Shown here: piece after piece, positions 8,514 through 19,200 of the stretch
Position numbering within the stretch: the stretch's first letter is position 1
How the letters are laid out: every line of letters starts with the position of its first letter
NCBI RefSeq assembly: GCF_017571495.1
Contig: NZ_JAGETZ010000014.1
Span: 124,001 to 188,000 of the forward strand
Source of the DNA: Hymenobacter negativus
GTDB lineage: Bacteria; Bacteroidota; Bacteroidia; Cytophagales; Hymenobacteraceae
DNA: 64,000 nt
Reading direction: 5' to 3'
Notes under the pieces: model-generated
Told to the model about the DNA's origin: nothing
Database searches by the model: none
What the model saw: only the letters and a program-made list of their open reading frames with translations
Position numbers and translations under genes: made by a program

Positions 8514-9521
8514 ATGTCCCAGATTACCGAAAACAAGCTGGCTACCCCCGTCGGCACTACGCTGGAGCGCTACATCATGCGCAAGCAGGCCGAGTTTCCC
8601 TACGCTACCGGCGAGTTGAGCCAGCTGCTGCGCGACATTGCCCTGGCCGGCAAAATCGTGAACCGGGAGGTAAACCGTGCCGGGCTCTCGCGCATCACCG
8701 GGGCCATGGGCGAGCAGAACGTACAGGGCGAAATCCAGCAGAAGCTCGATGTGGAAGCCAACATCCGCTTCATCCGGGCCCTCACAAACGGGGGCGAGGC
8801 CTGTGCCGTGCTTTCGGAAGAGAACGAAAATATCATCGAAACGGGTAACCAGAACGGCAAATACGTGGTGGCTATCGACCCCCTCGATGGGTCGTCGAAC
8901 ATCGATGTGAATGTGAGCATTGGCACCTTGTTCAGCATCTACCGGCGGGTGTCGCGCATTGGCGGTCCGGCGCGGAAAGAGGATTTCCTGCAGGGCGGCC
9001 GGGCGCAGATTGCCGCTGGCTACATCTTGTATGGCTCCAGCACCATGCTGGTGTACACCACGGGGCATGGCGTTACGGGTTTTACCTACGAGAACTCGCT
9101 GGGTGAATTCTTCCTCTCGCACCCCGACATCAAGATTCCGCAGCACGGTCCGGTGTTTTCCTGCAACGAGGGCAACTGGTTCGATTACCCGGAGTTTGTG
9201 CGCACTTTCCTGACTACCTGCAAGGAACGCCGCCTCACGGCCCGTTATGTGGGCTCATTGGTGGCCGACTACCACCGCAACCTCTTCACGGGCGGCATCT
9301 ACCTCTACCCACCCACCGTGGAAAAGCCCGGCGGCAAGCTGCGTCTGCTCTACGAGTGCTACCCGCTGGCTTTCCTCATTGAGCAGGCCGGTGGCATGGC
9401 TGTGACCGGGGCCGATGTCGTGCTCGACGTATCGCCCACCTCTGACCTGCACCAGCGGGCTCCGCTCTTTGTGGGCTCCGCCGATTTGGTGAAGGAGCTG
9501 CAAGCCGTAGCCGCGCGCTAA
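8514..9521 (+). CDS. fbp: fructose-1,6-bisphosphatase, class 1
   Basis: Hydrolyses fructose 1,6-bisphosphate to fructose 6-phosphate in gluconeogenesis. The protein has 335 residues, the normal length. The metal-binding motif [17 protein letters not shown] starts at Asp122, and the C-terminal half has [21 protein letters not shown], which belongs to the active site of class 1 enzymes. Its place after a uronate operon makes sense, because KDPG cleavage yields C3 units that must pass through this step to make hexoses, but co-transcription is doubtful because of the intervening gene and palindrome. The next gene starts 4 bp after the stop. Confidence 0.95.
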   Translation: MSQITENKLATPVGTTLERYIMRKQAEFPYATGELSQLLRDIALAGKIVNREVNRAGLSRITGAMGEQNVQGEIQQKLDVEANIRFIRALTNGGEACAVLSEENENIIETGNQNGKYVVAIDPLDGSSNIDVNVSIGTLFSIYRRVSRIGGPARKEDFLQGGRAQIAAGYILYGSSTMLVYTTGHGVTGFTYENSLGEFFLSHPDIKIPQHGPVFSCNEGNWFDYPEFVRTFLTTCKERRLTARYVGSLVADYHRNLFTGGIYLYPPTVEKPGGKLRLLYECYPLAFLIEQAGGMAVTGADVVLDVSPTSDLHQRAPLFVGSADLVKELQAVAAR

Positions 9522-9525
9522 GGCC

Positions 9526-11511
9526 ATGAAGCTGCGTGGGCAAGCAGTTGTGTTGGCGTTGCTGGCCGTGTTGGTCTGCCATTGGGCACACGCGCAGCAG
9601 CCCAGCACCAACGTGCTGGATTGGAAAGCTTCGGCTACCCTCAGCACCTACCTGCTCCAGCAGCTACACACCCAGTACACGCCCCGCACCACTCAGCTAA
9701 GCCAAGCGGCGCAGTCGGCCGCTGGCGCAGTAGCGTACCGCGACAGTGTGCGAGCCCGTTTTCGGCGGGTGCTGGGGCCCTTGCCGGACCGTACACCCTT
9801 GCACGCGCAGGTGACCGGGCAGCTGGTACGGGCAGGCTTTCGAATTGAGAAAGTCATCTACGAAAGCACCCCGCACCACCACGTCACGGCCAATTTATAC
9901 GTGCCTAGCGGAGCGGAGAAGAAGCCGGGCGTGTTGCTTTTTTGCGGGCATGAGGCAGAATCGAAAGCGACGGTTTCGTACCAGAAAACGGCGGTGCTGT
10001 TTGCACAGCACGGCTTTGTGGTGTTGGTAATCGACCCTGTTTCGCAGGGCGAGCGCATGCAATTGACGGATGCCACTGGCAAGGCCCTTACACGGGGCGG
10101 CACCACCGAGCACACGTTGCTTAATGCCAGCGCCGCGCTGCTGGGCCGCACCCTGCCAGCCGAACAGCTGTGGGACAATGCCCGGGGCCTCGACTACCTG
10201 CTCACCCGCCCGGAGGTGGATACTACCCGCCTGGGCTGTCTCGGTAATTCGGGTGGAGCCACCCAAACGGCGTATTTCATGGCGCTGGAGCCGCGCATGA
10301 AGGTGGCGGCTCTGTGCAGCTACGTGGCCAGCGGCGAGCGAAACCTGGAGCTGACCGGCCCCGCCGACGGCTGCGTGCAGCTCCCCGGCGCTGGTCGGGC
10401 CGGGCTGGACCTGGCCGACTGGCCCATCATGTTTGCGCCCCGGCCGCTGCTCATGCTGGCCGGGCGCTACGATTTCGTGGATTACACCCAGATTCAGGCC
10501 ACGATGGTCGAAACCGGGCGTATCTATAAAGCAATGGGCAAGCCGGAGCAGCTCGATGAATTCAGCTACGACGACGGGCATGGTATTTCGCAGCCCAAGC
10601 GCGAGGCTGCCGTCGCGTGGTTTCGGCGCTGGTTTTATGCGGATGCCCGGCCGATATCGGAGGGCAGCCTGCCAGTGTCTACGGTGCAAGAGCTGCAATG
10701 CACCACCACCGGGCAGGTAGCCACAAGCTTTCCGGATGAAGAGTCGCTGGCCGCGCGCTATCAGGACGAAGCCCGCCAGGTGGCGGCGGCCCGGTCGGTG
10801 CTGTCGGTACCAGAAATCAGCAAATTGATAAACCGACAATTGGCCATTCCGCCGTTGGTGGGAATGCCACTTGTGGAGCGCCGCGATACCGTGCGCCGGG
10901 ATGGCCTGCTATTTCAAAAGCTGATTTTGCGTTGCGCCTATGGCCCGCCGGTGCCGGTACTGCTGTGCTCAACTGGTAAGGCGCGGCCCAAGCGGGTAGT
11001 GGTTTGTTTCTCGGACCGAGGCAAAGCCATGCTGGCTGATAGCGCGGCCCGCCTGCGCGCGCTACTGGCCAGCCGCGCCGCCGTGCTGCTCGTGGACCTG
11101 CGCGGGCAGGGCGAAACCACCGACCCTTCTGCCTTCAACGACCCAAAGTATTACAACCGCGAGTACCGACTGGTCATGCTTGGCCTGCATCTGGACGAGC
11201 CGTTGCCCGCGCAGCGTGTCAAAGACGTGCTGACGGTGGTTGGCTTTCTGGGGGCCGAGCCGGCATTCAAGGCCACGCCAGTAGAGCTGTGGGCTGAAGG
11301 GCAGGCGTCGGCTCTGGTGGCGCTGCACGCTGCTGCATTGCAGCCAAGGATTACTCGCGTGCATTTGCCAGAGCGTCCACGCTCATACGAGCAGTTGCTG
11401 ATGCAGCCCGCTGCGAAGGACACTTATTCTAACGTGTTGCCGGGAATATTGCAGCACTACGACTTGGCGGACTTGCTGCGCGTCCTTGGCAGCCGGGTGG
11501 AGCTACTCTAG
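9526..11511 (+). CDS. secreted two-domain alpha/beta hydrolase (acetyl-xylan-esterase-like)
   Basis: 661 residues with a signal peptide ending in HAQ near residue 24. The first domain (about 60-375) is an alpha/beta hydrolase: a strand-loop GVLLFCGHEAES, the nucleophile elbow GNSGGATQT (Ser242), an acidic residue after LAGRYDFVD, and the catalytic His in YDDGHGI (His352). This matches bacterial acetyl-xylan-esterase/dienelactone-hydrolase-like families that act on esterified plant sugars. The second half (about 400-661) has another Rossmann-like core (RVVVCFSDRGKAML) but no visible nucleophile elbow, so it looks like a degenerate or accessory hydrolase domain. It may be co-transcribed with fbp. 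The substrate is unknown; the nearby uronate and glycoside hydrolase genes suggest plant polysaccharide. Confidence 0.7.
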   Translation: MKLRGQAVVLALLAVLVCHWAHAQQPSTNVLDWKASATLSTYLLQQLHTQYTPRTTQLSQAAQSAAGAVAYRDSVRARFRRVLGPLPDRTPLHAQVTGQLVRAGFRIEKVIYESTPHHHVTANLYVPSGAEKKPGVLLFCGHEAESKATVSYQKTAVLFAQHGFVVLVIDPVSQGERMQLTDATGKALTRGGTTEHTLLNASAALLGRTLPAEQLWDNARGLDYLLTRPEVDTTRLGCLGNSGGATQTAYFMALEPRMKVAALCSYVASGERNLELTGPADGCVQLPGAGRAGLDLADWPIMFAPRPLLMLAGRYDFVDYTQIQATMVETGRIYKAMGKPEQLDEFSYDDGHGISQPKREAAVAWFRRWFYADARPISEGSLPVSTVQELQCTTTGQVATSFPDEESLAARYQDEARQVAAARSVLSVPEISKLINRQLAIPPLVGMPLVERRDTVRRDGLLFQKLILRCAYGPPVPVLLCSTGKARPKRVVVCFSDRGKAMLADSAARLRALLASRAAVLLVDLRGQGETTDPSAFNDPKYYNREYRLVMLGLHLDEPLPAQRVKDVLTVVGFLGAEPAFKATPVELWAEGQASALVALHAAALQPRITRVHLPERPRSYEQLLMQPAAKDTYSNVLPGILQHYDLADLLRVLGSRVELL

Positions 11512-11849
11512 CGGCTCGTCATACTTAAAGGCCAGGCTATCTTAATTATACGGGCAAAGCCACGTAGGGCTTTGAATATCAAGTCAAGTCCGGGAAACGC
11601 CTCTTTCGCATTGTGTAAAGGCATATTCCAAGACGCGGTTTAAATAAAATTTTGGCGGGCATTTACTATACAATTCGAATAAGCATGTCTTAATAATAGA
11701 CTTTTGAAAATAATAGTATGCCTTTTTGGGGGATTGTTATATTTATTGTTAATTTTAACTATTCAAAGCTTTTTTAGGCTTAATAACTCTTTTCTTTCCA
11801 GGCAGAGCGCGGTATTGCTCTGCTTAAACCCACCAAAAATCAGGTTGCG
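11512..11849. other. AT-rich intergenic region before the glycoside hydrolase
   Basis: 338 bp with no convincing gene on either strand. From about 11640 to 11800 the sequence is strikingly AT-rich against the GC-rich surroundings, which suits a promoter or regulatory region for the downstream gene. I could not pick out a clean TTG/TAnnTTTG pair. Confidence 0.5.
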
Positions 11850-14756
11850 ATGAAAAATTTCTTCTCCTTAATGAGGCGAGTGGTATTGCTATGGCTCTGC
11901 TTTCCAGGCTTTGCTGCTGTGGCTCAGGTAGCCCAGACAGCTGATACCTACATGCGTCCCTACACCGAAGCGTTCCAGTATGGAGCCAACATGGGATACT
12001 ACGGCGCCGGTTGGGATGATGAAAGCCTGGCAAACCTGTTGCACCAGGCTGGTGGTCATTCGCTCCGTCCGACGCTGCCTGAATGGCTGGTTGAGTATTT
12101 CGGCTACAATGCCCGGGTAAATACCTTCAATACTTACGTTAATAATTTGGAGATGAAGGAAATGAGTTGCTTTGTAGGCGACCCCATTCCCGGCCACCGC
12201 GACTTCACCACCTACCCGGGATGCTCAGAACCATCGAAGATGTTTTCGCACATGTACGAGCCCATCTGGAACGCCGATGGCACGGTAAACAAGAACAACT
12301 ACTACGCCTACTACCTCTACCAGTTGTTGCAGCTGTATGGCGATAAGGTACGGTTCTGGGAAATTATGAACGAGCCGGACTTTACCAATGGCGGCAGCGG
12401 TGCGGCCTGGCTAACCCGCGCTCCCACGCCAGCCGAGCAGATTAACACGCAGGCTCCCTTTTACTTCTATATCCGGATGCTGCGCATCAGCTACGAGGTA
12501 ATCAAGAAGTATCACCCCGAAGCATACATAGCCGTGGGTGCAGGCTACCCCGAGTACGTGGATGCCCTGATGCGCTACACCGACGAGCCCAATGCCGGCG
12601 CGGCCACCAGCCAGTACCCGCGCACGGGTGGCGCTTATTTTGATGTGGTGAGCTACCATGCCTACCCCAACTACTCGCTCCACTATTGGGACAACAGCAT
12701 CGGGGGTTTCCGCTACACCCGCACTTCGGACTACGCTGCCAATAAGGTGATTGAGTTCAAAAATGAGATGACGGCCGTGCTGAGCCGGCACCATTACGAC
12801 GGCACCCTGCACCCCGCCAAGTACATCACCCTCAATGAGTCGAATGTGGGCCGCCGCACCAGCGACGACCGCATCAGCTCGGACGAAGCCCAGCGGAATT
12901 TCGCCATCAAGTCGCTGGTGCTCACTCAGAAAAACGACGTGAAGCAGTTCTACTACTATGCCATCGGCGAAAAGGTGGACGCTCCGGCCGTGGGACAGTC
13001 GGTATCGGGCGGCGACGAAATCGGGCTGATGGGCCTGTACGAAAACCTGTACCGCGACGGCATTGGTGCAGCCAAGCTAGTGCAGGCCGGTCATGCTTTC
13101 GCCACCACTTCAAAAATGCTGTATGGCTATAAGTATGATGCTACCCGGACAGCGGCCCTAAACCTGCCCACTGCTGTAGATGGTGCCGCATTCAGTAATA
13201 ACGGTGCCTACGTGTACGTGCTCTGGGCCAAAGCTTTAGTAGATAATCTGGAGCAGGCGGCTACTACGTACAGCTTTCCGGTAGCCCTGAACCTAAGTGG
13301 TGTGCAACGTTACGAATGGGATTACTCCGTAACCGGAGTAAAAACAACGCAAGGCGCCGTTGGCATTGCTCTGACCGAAACACCAGCCTTTTTTGTGCCT
13401 TCAAGCAGTGCGCCGGTTGTTGCCTGCTCGGCCACCGGCTCATTGCTACGGGAGCAGTGGAGCAACGCCTCGGGCGCAACGCTGGCTGACATCCCGCTGA
13501 CAGCCGCCGTGAGTACGAGCAGTGCCCTGCCGCAGCTGGAAACGGGCGATAATTATGGCTTTAACTACGGAGCGCGGCTGCGGGGCTACGTGTGCCCGCC
13601 GCAGAGTGGAGCTTACACGTTTTATATAACCGGCGACGACCAGGCCGAGCTCTGGCTCAGTTCCGACGCCGACCCGGCCCACGCCACGCGCATTGCCAGC
13701 TGCCTGAGCTGGACGTCCTCGGCCCACGACTTCTACCGCTACGCCAGCCAGCAGTCGGCCGCCATCACGCTCGTGGCCGGCACGCGCTACTACCTGGAAG
13801 CACGCCACAAGCAGGGCTGGGGCCCGGGCTACGTGGCCGTGGCCTGGCGCCTGCCCAGCGGCAGCACCGAGGAGCCCATCCCCGGAACCCGCCTCTCGCC
13901 TTTCGTGCCAGTAGTCACGCCGCCAGTACAGCCGCCAGCCGTTACCTGCTCGGCCACCGGCTCGCTGCTCCGCGAACAATGGACGGGAGTATCGGGGGGC
14001 GACATCGCCGACATTCCCCTGAGTGCACCCGTAAGCAGCAGTTCGGCCCTGTCGCAGCTAGAGGCAGCGGATACGTATGGCTTTAACTACGGGGCGCGGC
14101 TGCGGGGCTACGTGTGCCCGCCGCAGACTGGGGCCTACACGTTTTATATAACCGGCGACGACCAGGCCGAGCTCTGGCTCAGTTCCGATGCCGACCCGGC
14201 CCACGCCACGCGCATTGCCAGCTGCCTGAGCTGGACGTCCTCGGCCCACGACTTCTACCGCTACGCCAGCCAGCAGTCGGCCGCCATCACGCTCGTGGCC
14301 GGCACGCGCTACTACCTGGAAGCACGCCACAAGCAGGGCTGGGGCCCGGGCTACGTGGCCGTGGCCTGGCGCCTGCCCAGCGGCAGCACCGAGGAGCCCA
14401 TCCCCGGAACCCGCCTCTCGCCTTTCGTGCCAGCGTCGGCCCGGGGTATCAGAAGCACTGGCGCTACTCCAGTGGTGGCCCAGCCGGGTAGCACCGCTAC
14501 CGAACTGCTGGTTGCGCCCAACCCGTTCTCGCAGCAAGCCTCGGTGCAGTTCAATCTGACCACTGCCGGCCCGGTGAATCTGGCGGTGTATGATGTGCAG
14601 GGCAAGCTGGTGCGGCAGCTGTTAGCGGGGCCCAGCGACGCCGGGATTTCTCAGCGCTTCCCTATAGATGCGCAGGGGCTAAGCTCAGGCCTCTATGTTT
14701 TAAAGCTGGTAACGGCTCAAAACGTGCTGACGCAGAAACTAATGCTTAGTAAGTAA
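11850..14756 (+). CDS. secreted glycoside hydrolase-like protein with two PA14-like domains and T9SS sorting domain
   Basis: 968 residues. A signal peptide ends near Gln26. Residues about 40-400 look like a clan-A TIM-barrel glycosidase: RFWEIMNEPDF supplies the NE pair of the acid/base (Glu175), VVSYHAYPNY a typical barrel strand, and KYITLNESNVG the probable nucleophile (Glu330). Two repeats follow at about 526-686 and 700-861, each with GFNYGARLRGYVCPPQ and TFYITGDDQAELWLSSD, which is the PA14 pattern of carbohydrate-binding or adhesin modules. The last about 80 residues (VAPNPFSQQASVQFNL to VLTQKLMLSK) form a type IX secretion sorting domain, so the protein should be exported to the surface or medium. 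The exact GH family is not clear to me (GH39- or GH5-like features). Confidence 0.82.
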   Translation: MKNFFSLMRRVVLLWLCFPGFAAVAQVAQTADTYMRPYTEAFQYGANMGYYGAGWDDESLANLLHQAGGHSLRPTLPEWLVEYFGYNARVNTFNTYVNNLEMKEMSCFVGDPIPGHRDFTTYPGCSEPSKMFSHMYEPIWNADGTVNKNNYYAYYLYQLLQLYGDKVRFWEIMNEPDFTNGGSGAAWLTRAPTPAEQINTQAPFYFYIRMLRISYEVIKKYHPEAYIAVGAGYPEYVDALMRYTDEPNAGAATSQYPRTGGAYFDVVSYHAYPNYSLHYWDNSIGGFRYTRTSDYAANKVIEFKNEMTAVLSRHHYDGTLHPAKYITLNESNVGRRTSDDRISSDEAQRNFAIKSLVLTQKNDVKQFYYYAIGEKVDAPAVGQSVSGGDEIGLMGLYENLYRDGIGAAKLVQAGHAFATTSKMLYGYKYDATRTAALNLPTAVDGAAFSNNGAYVYVLWAKALVDNLEQAATTYSFPVALNLSGVQRYEWDYSVTGVKTTQGAVGIALTETPAFFVPSSSAPVVACSATGSLLREQWSNASGATLADIPLTAAVSTSSALPQLETGDNYGFNYGARLRGYVCPPQSGAYTFYITGDDQAELWLSSDADPAHATRIASCLSWTSSAHDFYRYASQQSAAITLVAGTRYYLEARHKQGWGPGYVAVAWRLPSGSTEEPIPGTRLSPFVPVVTPPVQPPAVTCSATGSLLREQWTGVSGGDIADIPLSAPVSSSSALSQLEAADTYGFNYGARLRGYVCPPQTGAYTFYITGDDQAELWLSSDADPAHATRIASCLSWTSSAHDFYRYASQQSAAITLVAGTRYYLEARHKQGWGPGYVAVAWRLPSGSTEEPIPGTRLSPFVPASARGIRSTGATPVVAQPGSTATELLVAPNPFSQQASVQFNLTTAGPVNLAVYDVQGKLVRQLLAGPSDAGISQRFPIDAQGLSSGLYVLKLVTAQNVLTQKLMLSK
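13553..13910 (+). repeat. near-identical direct repeat, copy 1 (PA14-like domain)
   Basis: This 358-bp stretch recurs at 14075-14432 with an exact offset of 522 bp (174 codons); I count about five differences, four of them in the first 65 bp. The flanking parts of the two domains are clearly more diverged, which points to recent duplication or gene conversion. Confidence 0.9.
14075..14432 (+). repeat. near-identical direct repeat, copy 2 (PA14-like domain)
   Basis: Second copy of the repeat at 13553-13910, in the same reading frame and encoding the second PA14-like domain. From TTTTATATAACC onward the copies differ by a single base as far as I can read. Confidence 0.9.
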
Positions 14757-14788
14757 GTTGCTCGTTGATAGGACTCAGTAATAAAAAG

Positions 14789-14842
14789 CAGTATCCGGCT
14801 ACTATTCCTGCTTATTGCAGCAAGGGTAGTAGCCGGGGACTG
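14789..14842 (+). terminator. terminator after the glycoside hydrolase gene
   Basis: CCGGCTACTA (14795-14804) pairs with TAGTAGCCGG (14827-14836), extended by CAGT/ACTG at the base and TGCT/AGCA near the loop. TTTTTG follows. It is placed 33 bp after the stop codon. The next gene is convergent, so it may serve both directions. Confidence 0.75.
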
Positions 14843-14864
14843 TTTTTGTTGCATGTATAACTAC

Positions 14865-15896
14865 TCAAGCGCCGGCCGCCGGGCTTTCCAGCAACTGGTT
14901 TTGCCACAGCAGTTGCTCACTGGTGATGGGATAGGGCACTTCGTGACGGATAGCCTGGAACACGGCTTCGAACAAACCCATGTAGTCGCCGGGCGCGGCC
15001 GGGTCGGGCGTGGTCGTGAGGGTGCCGTCGGGGGCGGCCAGGGTGAGGCGGCCTTCCTGACCAGGTTTTTCGTGTCCGTATTCAGGGGCAAGGGGTGAGA
15101 TGCCCTGTTGTAGCTGGGTTTCCTGTACATCGGTACGGCCTTTCTGGTAGCTGCCGAGGGTGCCGTGCAGCACGTAGGCCGGGCCGGGAGCGGCCACCAG
15201 CAGGCCCGAAGTCACCCACACGTTGAGGCCATGCGGGTAGCTCAATTGCAGCGAGAAAAAGTCGTTGACTTGGGAGTTTGGGCGGTACTGCCCCACCACT
15301 TTATGCACCGCGAGTGGTCGACCAAACAAGCTGATAGCCTGGTCAATGATGTGCGGGCCCAGGTCGTAGAGCAAGCCCGCGCCGGGGTTGGGGTCCTCCT
15401 TGAATTTTTTGGGATTGAGCGCCGGCTTATACCGGTCGTAGCGAATATGCACTTCGATGAGCTGGCCCAGCTGCCCGCTTTCTACTACCCGACGCACGGC
15501 CATGAAGTCGCTGTCCCAACGGCGGTTCTGGTAGGCCAACAGGTGGCGGTCCTGCTTTTCGGCCAGCGCCGTTAGCTCCTGCCACTGGGCAACGGAGGTG
15601 GCAACGGGCTTTTCCAGCAGCACGTGTTTGCCAGCCCGCAGGGCTTGGCTGGCGAGGTCGAAGTGCGTGTAGCTGGGCGTGTTCACCACCACCAGCTCAA
15701 TGCTGGCATCGGCCAGGACCTCGGCCCCGCCGGGGTAGCTGCGAATGCTGGGGTAGTCGAGGTGCATGCGCTGCTCCGTGCGCTCCACCACGGCGTACAG
15801 CTCGAAGCCGGGATGAGCCGCCAGAAAGGGCGCCTGAAACAGCTTGCCCGACATGCCATAAGCCAGTAGCGCGGTGCGGATAGGGGAGGGGGTCAT
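14865..15896 (-). CDS. Gfo/Idh/MocA family oxidoreductase
   Basis: 343 residues, probable NAD(P)-dependent sugar or inositol oxidoreductase. The N-terminal Rossmann fold starts ALLAYGMSGKLFQAPFLAAH, a variant of the GxG motif typical of the YdgJ/YvaA-like branch. VVVNTPSYTHFDLASQALRAGKHVLLEKPVAT has the conserved EKP catalytic-lysine motif near residue 95, and the C-terminal half has GLLYDLGPHIIDQAISLFG. Single gene, convergent with the glycoside hydrolase; the substrate cannot be read from the sequence. Confidence 0.87.
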   Translation of the reverse strand: MTPSPIRTALLAYGMSGKLFQAPFLAAHPGFELYAVVERTEQRMHLDYPSIRSYPGGAEVLADASIELVVVNTPSYTHFDLASQALRAGKHVLLEKPVATSVAQWQELTALAEKQDRHLLAYQNRRWDSDFMAVRRVVESGQLGQLIEVHIRYDRYKPALNPKKFKEDPNPGAGLLYDLGPHIIDQAISLFGRPLAVHKVVGQYRPNSQVNDFFSLQLSYPHGLNVWVTSGLLVAAPGPAYVLHGTLGSYQKGRTDVQETQLQQGISPLAPEYGHEKPGQEGRLTLAAPDGTLTTTPDPAAPGDYMGLFEAVFQAIRHEVPYPITSEQLLWQNQLLESPAAGA

Positions 15897-16227
15897 GAAA
15901 AAGAGGCGTAAAGTGGAGTCATAAACCTACTGCTGAAGGGGCATAAAGGCCGGATAATACGCGAAAATCAGCCGATGGGTCGGGTTTTGAACTGCTTTAG
16001 CAAATTGCTTTTTTGATTGTGCTTAACTTGTACCGGGTTTTTCAGCCTCGGTCCGGTCACTATTCTGCGTGTTCGGTGTTGGGGTTGGAAAAGCAGCCGG
16101 TGGGGCCGGGGCCGTGTCGTTTTTGTGATGCGTAGCTCCCGACCCGGCAGGATAACGCAATATTTACATAATCGGGGGCGGCCCGCGGCTCGCACAGCGC
16201 GCTAAAATTCCAGTATAACTACCTTCT
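15897..16227. other. divergent intergenic region
   Basis: 331 bp between the leftward oxidoreductase and the rightward giant protein gene, so both promoters must lie here. An AT-rich patch near 16005-16030 and another near 16155-16175 are plausible promoter areas, but I see no full-consensus promoter, hairpin or convincing small ORF. Confidence 0.4.
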
Positions 16228-19200
16228 ATGAAGCAAATAGCTGTTCTATTTACCGCTTGGTTAGGTCTATTGCTGAACCCGTTTTCGGTGGTCCAGGCCC
16301 AGACCAAGCCGGCTGGAACTCCGGCCGCCGCGCCCGGCGCAACGGCCCCGCCGCGCTACCAGCCTGGCAAGCTTTCAACTGACCCCGCCCAATACATGGT
16401 GGATGTGCAAGCCATGATGGCGAGCACCAACAACGCCAGCGCCAAAGCAATGGGCGCCCGTTTGAAAGAGCTATGGGGCTCCAACCGCCTCACCAGCTCG
16501 CAGCAGGCCCGTATTGTGGCGCTGTCGCAAACCATGCTGGCCAAGAAGTTCAAGCCCCGCCCGCACTTTGAGCTGCTGTTTGGCAGCATTGTGAGCGGAG
16601 CCACAGTAGCCAAGCTCAGCGACGCACAGATGGACCAGTTCCTCGACGTGCTGGGCCAGACCCTGGACAAGGAAGCCCCGCAGGAAACCGAGAAGTTCAT
16701 CGTGAGCACCAACCGGTTTTTGAACGGCGGCTACCTCTACCGCTCGGGCTACAACGCATTGCGGGCCGCCGGTGGCACTGTTTCTTTCGCCTATTCGCCC
16801 ATCGCGGCTCCGGCTGGCAACTTTGATTTTGGTGCCCCCGCACCCGCGCCCAAGGAAGAGCCGCTGCCTGATGTCCCCAAGCCGGTAGCCAAAAAGCCCG
16901 CGGCAACTACCAAGCCCGCCCCTAAGCCGGCTCCCAAGCCCGCGCCCAAGAAAAAAGCCAGCAGCAGCGGCTGGGACTCGGCCGATATGTGGTCGTCGCC
17001 CTCGGGCGGCGGCTGGGGCGATGACGACGGCTGGGGCGCACCCGTGAAAAAAAAGCCAGCCGCAGCTAAAAAGCCAGCTGTTGCGGCCGCCAAAACGCCG
17101 GCCAAAACCACCCCGGCTGCCACCCCTGCCAAGGATACCGAAGCTGCGCCCAAGCCCTCAGATTTTGATGCGCCCACGGCTTCGTTCACACCTGCCGCGC
17201 AGTACGACGAGTATCTGGCCCCACCTGCCCGGGGCGCAGTTATTGTGGTAAAGGATGCCGACCTGTTCATGTCCACGGCCGGCGACTCGGTTGTGCTGAA
17301 GAAGGTGAGCGGTACCATCGTCCCCAACTCCACTCGCTTCATTGCCACGGGTGGCCAAATGGCCTGGACTGTGAAGAACAATCCGGTGACGGCCGACTTG
17401 GTCGGTTTCGATTTCGATTACACCAAGCCCGAATTCACGGCCCAGCCCGTGACGCTGACTTACGCAGCCGTGCTGGAAGCTCCCGTAAAAGGCGCCCTCA
17501 GCTACAAGAGCGTGCGGCGCAAGCCCGGCGCCCCCGACACCGGCTACCCGCGCTTCATCTCGCTAACCAACGATGCCGTTATCAAGAACCTGGGCGACAA
17601 CATCAAGTACCGGGGCGGCCTGTCGATGGCCGGCGGCCGGGTGCTGAGTGCGGCGCTCGATGGCTCGCTGGCCAACATCACGGTGAGCCTGGATGGCAAG
17701 CCCAAGTTCAAAGCGGCCTCGCGGGCCTACGTGCTGAGCGACTCCCTCATCACCGCCACCCGGGCCGCCGTAACTATTTACGAAGGGTCAAAAGATTCCA
17801 TTACGCATCCCGGAACCAAGCTTAAATACCTGAAAGGCAAGCAGCAGCTGAAGCTCAACCGCGAGGAAGGTCTGTATAAGAACACCCCTTATAATGACTC
17901 CTACCACCAGATGGACATCCGCACGGAAGCCCTGACCTGGAACCTGCGCGAACCCACCATTGACTTCGCCGTGCTGTCGTCGAAAAACCAGAGCTCAGCC
18001 GATTTTGAGAGCAAAGAGTTCTTCACCAACACGCGCTACCAGCAGCTGAAAAGCATCAACCGGCTGCACCCGCTCCAGATGCTGGTGGGCTATGCCCAGG
18101 CCCACGGCAATGTGAAAACCGTGAGCGTAACCGACCTGGCCACGGACCTGAAAACGTCGGAAGCCAACATGCGCTCCGACATGGCCGGCCTGGCCCGCGA
18201 CGGCTACGTGGCCTGGAACCCCCAAAATGGCGAGGTGACCATTTTGCCCAAGGGCACGCACTACGTGGCCTCGGCCCGCGATAAAAAAGACTACGACCAC
18301 ATCGCTATCAAGTCCCTGTCGGGCTCGGGGCGCAATGCCACGCTCAACCTGAACACCAACGAGCTGCTGGTGCGCGGCGTGGACCGTTTTAACTTCTCCG
18401 ACGACTCGGCAACCGTGTTTGTGAAGCCCGACAGCGCCATTATCCGCATCGGTAAGAACCGGAATATCACCTTCAACGGCGCCGTGGTGGCCTCGGCCAT
18501 GCGCTTCAAAGGCCGGGAATTCAAGTTCGACTACGACGGTTTTTACGTCGACATGGCCAAGATTGACTCCATCGTTATTCGCAGCGAGGCCAAGGATTCC
18601 AAGGGCAAAACCACTGGCAAGCATGCCGACTTTGCCCTGACCAACAAAGGCAAGGTGTCGACTGGCCGCCTGTTTCTCAACGACCCGCGCAACAAGTCGG
18701 GCCGCAAGAAGATGAAACAATACCCGTCCTTCGACTCGAAGAGTGGGGCCAATGTGTACTTCGGCAAGCAGGACGTGCTGGGCGGGGCCTACGACTCCAC
18801 CATGGTGTTCGACATTCCGCCGTTTAAGCTTGATTCGCTCAATGGCATTGGCAAGTCGGCGCAGGGTTTCGATGGCACGTTCCGCAGTGGCGGCATCATC
18901 CCGGATATCAAAACCAAGCTCACCATGCAGCCCGATGGCTCGCTGGGCTTTGTTTACGATGTGCCGAAGGAAGGCTTCCCGCTCTACAAGGGCCGGGGCC
19001 GGGTTTTCAACAAGGTGAAGATGGACGGCAAGGGCCTGCAAGCCGACGGCACTGTCACGTATCAGACGGGCACGTTCACGTCCAATAGCTTCGTATTCTA
19101 CCGCGACTCGGTGGTGACGGTGGGCAAAACCGGCACCATTCTGGCCAAAAAAGCTGAAGGCGTCGACATCCCGCGTATGAGCCTGCCCACCGGCTATCTC

